The notes under the pieces are model-generated. The model worked only from the letters and a program-made list of their open reading frames with translations, had not been told where the DNA came from and ran no database searches. Positions 58,913 to 64,000 of a stretch of DNA of 64,000 bases are shown here, piece after piece. The number at the start of each line of letters is the position of its first letter. The stretch's first letter is position 1. A program made the position numbers and the translations under genes. The stretch is taken from the NCBI GenBank assembly GCA_049517675.1, contig JBEKRV010000013.1:1-64000 (forward strand). Reading direction: 5' to 3'. Source of the DNA: Bog-756 sp049517675 (lineage in GTDB: Bacteria > Actinomycetota > Acidimicrobiia > Acidimicrobiales > RAAP-2).

Positions 58913-60473
58913 TCAGCTCCAGGTCGACCACCGGATTGCGCCACTCGTCGCCCGACCGCTCGACCAGGAGGTCGGCCAGGTGGGGCCCCCACGAGCCGGC
59001 CGGGTAGAAGTGGAGCGCACCGCCCGGGTCGGACCAGGCCTCGAGGTACGGGTCCACGATCCGCCAGGCCTGCTCGACCTCGTCGGAACGGATGAACAGC
59101 GTGGCGTCGCCGACCATGGCGTCGTGGATGAGCCGCTCGTACCCGTCGGCTGCCTCGGTGCCCGAGAAGGCCTCGTCGTAGGAGAAGTCCATGGCCACCG
59201 AGCGGATGTGGAACTTCTCACCGGGTACCTTGGCGCCGAACTCGAGGCTGATGCCCTCGTCGGGTTGGATCCGCAGGATCAGCGTGTTCGGCCGCAGGTC
59301 GCGGCTGGAGCGGTGGTCGAAGAGCAGGAAGGGCACCTGGCGGAACGTGAGGGCCACCTCGGTCACCCGGGCGGGCAGGCGCTTGCCGGTGCGCACGTAG
59401 ACGGGTACCCCGGCCCAACGCCAGTTCTCCACGCGCAGCCGGAGCGCCAGATACGTCTCGGTCTGGCTGTCCGGGGACACGTCCTCCTCCTCGCGGTAGC
59501 CGACCACCGGTTGGCCGTCGATGCTGCCGGCCAGGTACTGGCCCCGGACCGACTTGTCGACGGCCTCGTCGGGAGTGGGGATGTCGATGGCCTGGAGGAG
59601 CTTGACCTTCTCGTCGCGGATGCGGTCGGCGTCGGTGCTGGTCGGCGACTCCATCAGAGTCAGGGACAGGACCTGCATCACGTGGTTCTGGACGATGTCC
59701 CGCAGGGCACCGGCCGTCTCGTAGAAGCCGCCGCGGTGCTCGACGCCCAGGCTCTCGGCCACCGTGACCTGGACCTGCTCCACGTAGCGGCGGTTCCAGA
59801 TCGGCTCGAAGATGGCGTTGGCGAACCGGAGGGCCAGGACGTTCTGGACGGTCTCCTTGCCCATGTAGTGGTCGATCCGGTAGATCTGGCTCTCGTCGAA
59901 AGCCGCGTGCATCTGGTCGTTGAGGGTCAGCGCGCTGGCCAGGTCGCGACCGAACGGCTTCTCGACGACGACGCGCGCGAAGCTGCCGTTCTCGCCCGGT
60001 CCGTTGCACCCGTGCTTGGCCAGTGCCTGGGCCACCAGGCCGAACACGCTCGGGATGGTGGCCAGGTAGTAGAGGCGGTTGCCGGCGGTTCCGTCGAGGC
60101 GGTCGGCCTCGTCCAGGTGGATCTTGAGCTGGTCGAAGGTGTCCGGATGGTCGTACTCGCCGGTCACGTACTTGAACCGAGCGGTGAGCGCCTTCCACTT
60201 GGACCCGCCGTCGGGGGTCGACTCGGCGACGTGGGAGCGGAAGTCGTCGTCGCTCCACCCGGTCCGGGCGACACCGACGACGGTGAACCCGTCGTCGAGG
60301 ACTCCGCGGTCGGCCAGCCGGGCCAGCGCGGGCAGGATCTTGCGGCCGGTCAGGTCCCCCGAGGCACCGAAGATGACCATGGCCACGGGAGGGGCCTTCG
60401 ACAGGACGGGCGGGAGCGTCCGCTGCCTGGCGGCCGTGGCCGCCGGCGGGTCGGTTGTGGGATCCGCGCTCAC
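58881..60473 (-). CDS. zwf: Glucose-6-phosphate 1-dehydrogenase
   Basis: 530 aa. NADP site VIFGASGDLTGRKILPAL, VVVEKPFGRDLASA, active-site RIDHYMGKETVQNVLALRFAN, and C-terminal EAWSDPGGALHFYPAGSWGP are all present. Oxidises glucose 6-phosphate to the lactone, making NADPH (or F420H2-independent reducing power). GTG start overlapping the gnd stop (GTGA). No opcA gene, often next to zwf in actinobacteria, is seen here. Confidence 0.96.
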   Translation of the reverse strand: MSADPTTDPPAATAARQRTLPPVLSKAPPVAMVIFGASGDLTGRKILPALARLADRGVLDDGFTVVGVARTGWSDDDFRSHVAESTPDGGSKWKALTARFKYVTGEYDHPDTFDQLKIHLDEADRLDGTAGNRLYYLATIPSVFGLVAQALAKHGCNGPGENGSFARVVVEKPFGRDLASALTLNDQMHAAFDESQIYRIDHYMGKETVQNVLALRFANAIFEPIWNRRYVEQVQVTVAESLGVEHRGGFYETAGALRDIVQNHVMQVLSLTLMESPTSTDADRIRDEKVKLLQAIDIPTPDEAVDKSVRGQYLAGSIDGQPVVGYREEEDVSPDSQTETYLALRLRVENWRWAGVPVYVRTGKRLPARVTEVALTFRQVPFLLFDHRSSRDLRPNTLILRIQPDEGISLEFGAKVPGEKFHIRSVAMDFSYDEAFSGTEAADGYERLIHDAMVGDATLFIRSDEVEQAWRIVDPYLEAWSDPGGALHFYPAGSWGPHLADLLVERSGDEWRNPVVDLELSGGRQTHLEQ

Positions 60474-61405
60474 GAAGGGGTCCCCGTCTCGCCGCCCAAC
60501 GTGCCGTCGGTGGTGGTGAACGCGTGGCCGCCGAACTGGTTGCGGAGGGCCGCGACCAGGCGCAGCCCGAAGGCGTCCTTCTTCTGGGAGGCGAACCGGG
60601 CGAACAGGGCCGAGGAGATCACGGGAGCCGAGACCCCCCGGTCGATGGCCTCCTCGACCGTCCACCGACCCTCGCCGGAATCGACCGCCACCGCCTCGAC
60701 CTGGTCGAATCCCGACTCGGGGCGCAGGGCCCGTTCGGCCAGGTCGAGGAGCCAGGAGCGCACCACCGAGCCGTAGCGCCAGATGGAGGCGATCTCGTGG
60801 AGGTCGAGGTCGAACTCGGGTGCCTCGGACAGGATCTCGAATCCCTCGGCGTACGCCTGCATGAGGCCGTACTCGATGCCGTTGTGGATCATCTTCACGA
60901 AGTGCCCGGCGCCGGGCGGGCCGACGTGGGCGTACCCGCCCTCGGGCGCGAGCGCGAGGAACGCCGGCTCGCACACCGCCACCGCCTCGTCGGTGCCGCC
61001 CACCATGAGGCAGTACCCCTCCTTCAGCCCCCAGATGCCGCCCGAGGTGCCGGCGTCGACCAGGGCGATCCCCTTGCCGGCGAGCTCCCCGACCAGCGGG
61101 GCCGTGGCCTTGTAGTTGGAGTTCCCCCCGTCGATGACCACGTCGCCGGGGCTGAACAGCCCGGCCAGCGTGGTGATGGTGTTGTTGGTCGGTTCACCGG
61201 CCGGCACCATCACCCAGGCCACCCGGGGCGGCTCGAGCGCGGCGGCCAGCTCGTCCAGCGTGGCGACGGGTTGTGCACCGAAGGCGACGGTGGCGTTGCG
61301 TGCCCCCTCGTCGAGGTCGAATGCGACCACCTGGTGCCCGTGCTCGACGAGCCGTTGGGTCATGTTCGCCCCCATCTTGCCGAGGCCGACCATTGCGATC
61401 TTCAT
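60470..61405 (-). CDS. gnd: 6-phosphogluconate dehydrogenase, short (NAD-type) form
   Basis: 311 aa, the short GndA/YqeC-type length. MKIAMVGLGKMGANMTQRLVEHGHQVVAFDL is the Rossmann motif; DAGTSGGIWGLKEGYCLMVGG and GAGHFVKMIHNGIEYGLMQAYAEGF carry the catalytic lysine and substrate contacts. It decarboxylates 6-phosphogluconate to ribulose 5-phosphate. The short form is often NAD-dependent, which I infer here. Clear ribosome-binding site aaaggagcatcc. Confidence 0.95.
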   Translation of the reverse strand: MKIAMVGLGKMGANMTQRLVEHGHQVVAFDLDEGARNATVAFGAQPVATLDELAAALEPPRVAWVMVPAGEPTNNTITTLAGLFSPGDVVIDGGNSNYKATAPLVGELAGKGIALVDAGTSGGIWGLKEGYCLMVGGTDEAVAVCEPAFLALAPEGGYAHVGPPGAGHFVKMIHNGIEYGLMQAYAEGFEILSEAPEFDLDLHEIASIWRYGSVVRSWLLDLAERALRPESGFDQVEAVAVDSGEGRWTVEEAIDRGVSAPVISSALFARFASQKKDAFGLRLVAALRNQFGGHAFTTTDGTLGGETGTPS

Positions 61406-61441
61406 GGATGCTCCTTTGTGGATGGGGGGTGGGGAGTGGCG

Positions 61442-62560
61442 TCAGCCGGCGGTGAGCGCGGCGGCCTTGTCGGTGAGTGACTGCATCAGGTCGTCGAAGG
61501 AGGCGGCGAAGGAGGCGACCCCTTCCCTCTCGAGCACGCCGGCCACCTCCTCCATGTCGATCCCGGCCGCCGACAGCCGGTCGATGACCGATTGGGCGCC
61601 GGCGTCGTCCGTGTCGACGGTCCGGGTCACCGTGCCGTGGTCGAGGAAGTCGGCCACCGTGCCGTCGGGCATGGTGTTGACGGTGTCCGGACCGATCAGG
61701 GTGTCCACGTAGGCGAGGTCGGGGTAGGCCGGGTTCTTGGTCGAGGTCGAGGCCCACAGCGGGCGTTGCACCCGGGCGCCCTTGGCGGCCAGTGTGTCCC
61801 AGCGGGGCCCGGCGAACGACCGGGTGAAGAGCGCGTAGGCCAGCCGGGCCTGGGCCACCGCCGCCTCGCCCCGGAGCTCGAGGAGGCCCGATCCGCCGTC
61901 GGCCGCCGCGGCCTCCTCGAGGCGCCGGTCGACCTCGGTGTCGACCCGACTGACGAAGAACGAGGCCACACTGGTCACCCCGGACAGGTCGGCGGCGCCG
62001 TCCGCGGCCAGCGCCTCGAGCCCCGAGAGGTAGGCCTCGATCACCTCCGCGTACCGGGTGAGCGAGAAGATGAGTGTCACGTTGATGCTGCGGCCCTCGG
62101 CGATCATCTGGCGGATCGAGGGAACGCATTCCGGTGTGGCCGGGATCTTCACCAGCACGTTCGGCTGCCCGATCCGCTGGTGGAGGGCGCGTGCCGCCGC
62201 GGTCGTCCCATCGGTGTCGTGGGCCAGCGACGGGGCGACCTCGACCGACACGAACCCGTCGCCGCCGCCCGACGCGTCGAAGACGGGGCGGAGGATGGCC
62301 AGCGCCGCGTCGATGTCGTCCACGACGAGGTCCCAGTAGGCGTCCTCGACCGTCGTCGTGGCGATGAGGGAGCGGAACTGCTCGTCATAGGTGTCCTGCC
62401 CGCTGATGGCCTTGGCGAAGATGGTCGGATTGGACGTCACCCCCCGGATCCCCTTGGCCACGAGGCCGGCCAGGGTGCCGTCCTGGAGCCAGTCGCGCCG
62501 GAGGTTGTCGAGCCACGGGCTCTGGCCCTCGCGTTCGTAGAGGTCGTGCAGTGTGGTCAT
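61442..62560 (-). CDS. tal: Transaldolase (type 2, actinobacterial/plant-like)
   Basis: 372 aa. GIRGVTSNPTIFAKAISG, NVLVKIPATPECVPSIRQMIAEGRSINVTLIFSLTRY (Schiff-base Lys in VKIPAT) and RPLWASTSTKNPAYPDLAYVDTLIGPDTVNTMPDGT are diagnostic. Transfers dihydroxyacetone units in the non-oxidative pentose phosphate pathway. agagga 8 nt before the ATG. Confidence 0.96.
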   Translation of the reverse strand: MTTLHDLYEREGQSPWLDNLRRDWLQDGTLAGLVAKGIRGVTSNPTIFAKAISGQDTYDEQFRSLIATTTVEDAYWDLVVDDIDAALAILRPVFDASGGGDGFVSVEVAPSLAHDTDGTTAAARALHQRIGQPNVLVKIPATPECVPSIRQMIAEGRSINVTLIFSLTRYAEVIEAYLSGLEALAADGAADLSGVTSVASFFVSRVDTEVDRRLEEAAAADGGSGLLELRGEAAVAQARLAYALFTRSFAGPRWDTLAAKGARVQRPLWASTSTKNPAYPDLAYVDTLIGPDTVNTMPDGTVADFLDHGTVTRTVDTDDAGAQSVIDRLSAAGIDMEEVAGVLEREGVASFAASFDDLMQSLTDKAAALTAG

Positions 62561-62664
62561 CGGGAAGTCCTCTCGGTGGTCATGTCGGTCGGTGGGCGGG
62601 CGTCCGGGGCGGATCCTGCGGTGCCCGGCCCGGTCCGGACCGGTTCGCCTCGGATCACCACCGG

Positions 62665-64000
62665 TCATGTCCGGGAGCGTTCGACCAGTGCGGTGGCCCG
62701 TGCGACGACATCGGCCACGGTGAACCCGAACTCTTCCATCAGGACCGGACCGGGGGCGGAGGCCCCGAAGTGGTCGATCCCCAGGGAGTCGTCGGTGTAG
62801 CGCTCCCATCCGAACGTGCTGGCGGCCTCCACCGACAGGCGGGGGACCCCCGGGGGCAGGACCTCGGCCCGATAGGTGTCGGTCTGCTCGGCGAACAGCT
62901 CCCACGAGGGGAACGACACGACGCGGGTGGGGATCCCGGCCACGTCCAGCCGTCCGGCTGCTTCCAGGCACAGCGACACCTCACTGCCCGTGGCGACGAG
63001 TACCAGTTGGGCCGGGCCGTCCGGCGGATCGGCCAGGACATAGGCGCCGCGGGGCAATCCGGTGGTCGCGAGCTCGGCCGTCTCGGCCAGCACCGGTAGG
63101 TCCTGGCGGGTCAGGATGAGGGCGGTCGGCCCGTCGCCCTCGACCGCGATACGCCACGCCTGGGCCGTCTCGTTGGCGTCGGCGGGCCGGATCACCCGGA
63201 GCCCGGGCATGGCCCGGACGGCGGCGAGCTGCTCGATCGGCTGGTGGGTGGGACCGTCCTGGCCGAGGCCGATCGAGTCGTGGGTCCACGAGTACACGAC
63301 GTGGGCCCGCGAGATCGCGGCCACCCGGACCGCGCCCCGCATGTAGTCGGAGAACACGAAGAACGTCCCTCCCACCGGGATCGTCCCCCCGTGGGCGGCC
63401 ATGCCGGTCATCACCCCGGCCATGGCGTGCTCGCGGATGCCGTAGTGGACGAGGCTGCCACCGGGCTCCTCGACCGACTGGGCCGTGGCGTCGGACAGCG
63501 CCATCCCCGTGTTGCCGGTCAGGTCGGCACTGCCCGGCACCAGACCGGGGAGCCGCCCCTGGGTGGCGTCGAGGCACAGCTTGATCGCCTTGCGGGTGGC
63601 CATCGGCCCGTCGGCCGGAGTGAACCTCGGAAGGTCCGACTCCCATCCGGGCATCCCGTGACCGGACAGGGCGGCGGCGAAGCGGGCTCGATCGCCGTCC
63701 CACCCGTCGAGGCGCGCCTCCCACTCCGAGCGCATGGCTCGTCCGCGGGGGATGGTCGACCGGTACATGGCGAGCACGTCCTCGGGCACCCAGAACGTCT
63801 GGTCGGCGGGCAGGCCGAGGATCTCCTTGGTCGCCCGGGCCTCGTCGTCGTCGAACGGGTCGCCGTGGGCCTTGGCGGTGTCGGTCACGTGGGGTGCCGG
63901 ATAGCCGATGTGGCTGCGGAGGATGATCATCGACGGGCGGTCCTCGTCGGCCCTGGCCCGCAGCAGGGCGGCCTCGAGCGCATCCAGGTCGTTGGCCACC
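62665..64000 (-). CDS. tkt: Transketolase, C-terminal two thirds (5' end beyond the window)
   Basis: At least 445 codons, running off the right edge. Visible parts: end of the ThDP domain (SMIILRSHIGYPAPHVTDTAKAHGDPF), the pyrimidine domain (GSADLTGNTGM, VHYGIREHAMAGVMTGMAAHGG, THDSIGLGQDGPTHQPIEQLAAVRAMPGL) and the C-terminal domain (FGWERYTDDSLGIDHFGASAPG). The N-terminal ThDP-phosphate motif is outside. First visible gene of the tkt-tal-gnd-zwf-pgl cluster; 104 bp without a gene separate it from tal. Confidence 0.96.
   Translation of the reverse strand, partial: VANDLDALEAALLRARADEDRPSMIILRSHIGYPAPHVTDTAKAHGDPFDDDEARATKEILGLPADQTFWVPEDVLAMYRSTIPRGRAMRSEWEARLDGWDGDRARFAAALSGHGMPGWESDLPRFTPADGPMATRKAIKLCLDATQGRLPGLVPGSADLTGNTGMALSDATAQSVEEPGGSLVHYGIREHAMAGVMTGMAAHGGTIPVGGTFFVFSDYMRGAVRVAAISRAHVVYSWTHDSIGLGQDGPTHQPIEQLAAVRAMPGLRVIRPADANETAQAWRIAVEGDGPTALILTRQDLPVLAETAELATTGLPRGAYVLADPPDGPAQLVLVATGSEVSLCLEAAGRLDVAGIPTRVVSFPSWELFAEQTDTYRAEVLPPGVPRLSVEAASTFGWERYTDDSLGIDHFGASAPGPVLMEEFGFTVADVVARATALVERSRT

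Overview
The window is about 70% G+C, densely coded and read on both strands. It looks like the chromosome of a high-GC actinobacterium, most likely in or near the Acidimicrobiia. That placement is inference. It rests on the conserved gcvH / FHA / MerR / DUF151 gene order typical of Actinomycetota, coenzyme F420 synthesis (a fused FbiC), a KorAB 2-oxoacid:ferredoxin oxidoreductase, the 42-residue 'GGYWLVASDGGIFSYGD' secreted repeat that I associate with Acidimicrobiia, and many leaderless start codons. I saw no tRNA, insertion sequence, prophage or CRISPR array.

Layout. 0-9 kb: a 5S rRNA and strong terminator (end of an rrn operon), then secreted or membrane proteins of mostly unknown function, and an EfeM/EfeO-EfeB iron/haem-peroxidase pair. 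9-15.5 kb: a TPR protein, class I fructose-bisphosphate aldolase, and korA-korB. 15.5-21 kb: a lipoprotein, a DUF1015 protein, a fatty-acid desaturase-like enzyme, a VOC protein and an SGNH-fold secreted protein. 21-27 kb: pgsA, a nucleotidyltransferase fused to a degenerate phosphomannomutase domain, gcvH, a zinc-ribbon-FHA protein, an FtsR-like MerR regulator and a DUF151 protein. 27-32 kb: a divergent oxidoreductase/S9 peptidase pair, a GT87-like membrane protein and a membrane-anchored protein that overlap tail to tail. 32-42 kb: a thiO-thiS-thiG-thiD operon diverging from gltB-gltD, with a candidate small RNA beyond thiD. 42.5-48.5 kb: small proteins, an encapsulin nanocompartment operon, and a TetR-controlled DrrAB-type ABC exporter. 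48.5-55 kb: accessory small and membrane proteins, a P60 cell-wall hydrolase, an acyl-CoA synthetase and a broken RDD gene. 55-64 kb: LOG protein, fbiC, and a pentose-phosphate cluster (tkt-tal-gnd-zwf-pgl, all leftward).

The standout is the two-gene encapsulin operon (43707-45235, minus strand). A nitrobindin-like haem-binding beta-barrel protein ends in PDGSLGIGDLRDEGRSRT, which matches the form of a family 1 encapsulin cargo-loading peptide, and its stop codon overlaps the encapsulin start (ATGA). I infer a nanocompartment loaded with a haem/NO/peroxynitrite-handling barrel rather than the usual DyP peroxidase or ferritin-like cargo.

Genome-wide style. Sixteen genes have a TANNNT -10 element only 6-8 nt upstream of ATG/GTG, so transcription should start at or next to the start codon (leaderless mRNA). 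Genes inside operons instead use ATGA/GTGA 4-nt overlaps or Shine-Dalgarno sequences. Central metabolism is well represented: glycolysis/gluconeogenesis (FbaB), oxidative and non-oxidative pentose phosphate pathway, ammonium assimilation (GltBD), 2-oxoacid oxidation (KorAB), glycine cleavage (GcvH) and thiamine thiazole synthesis.
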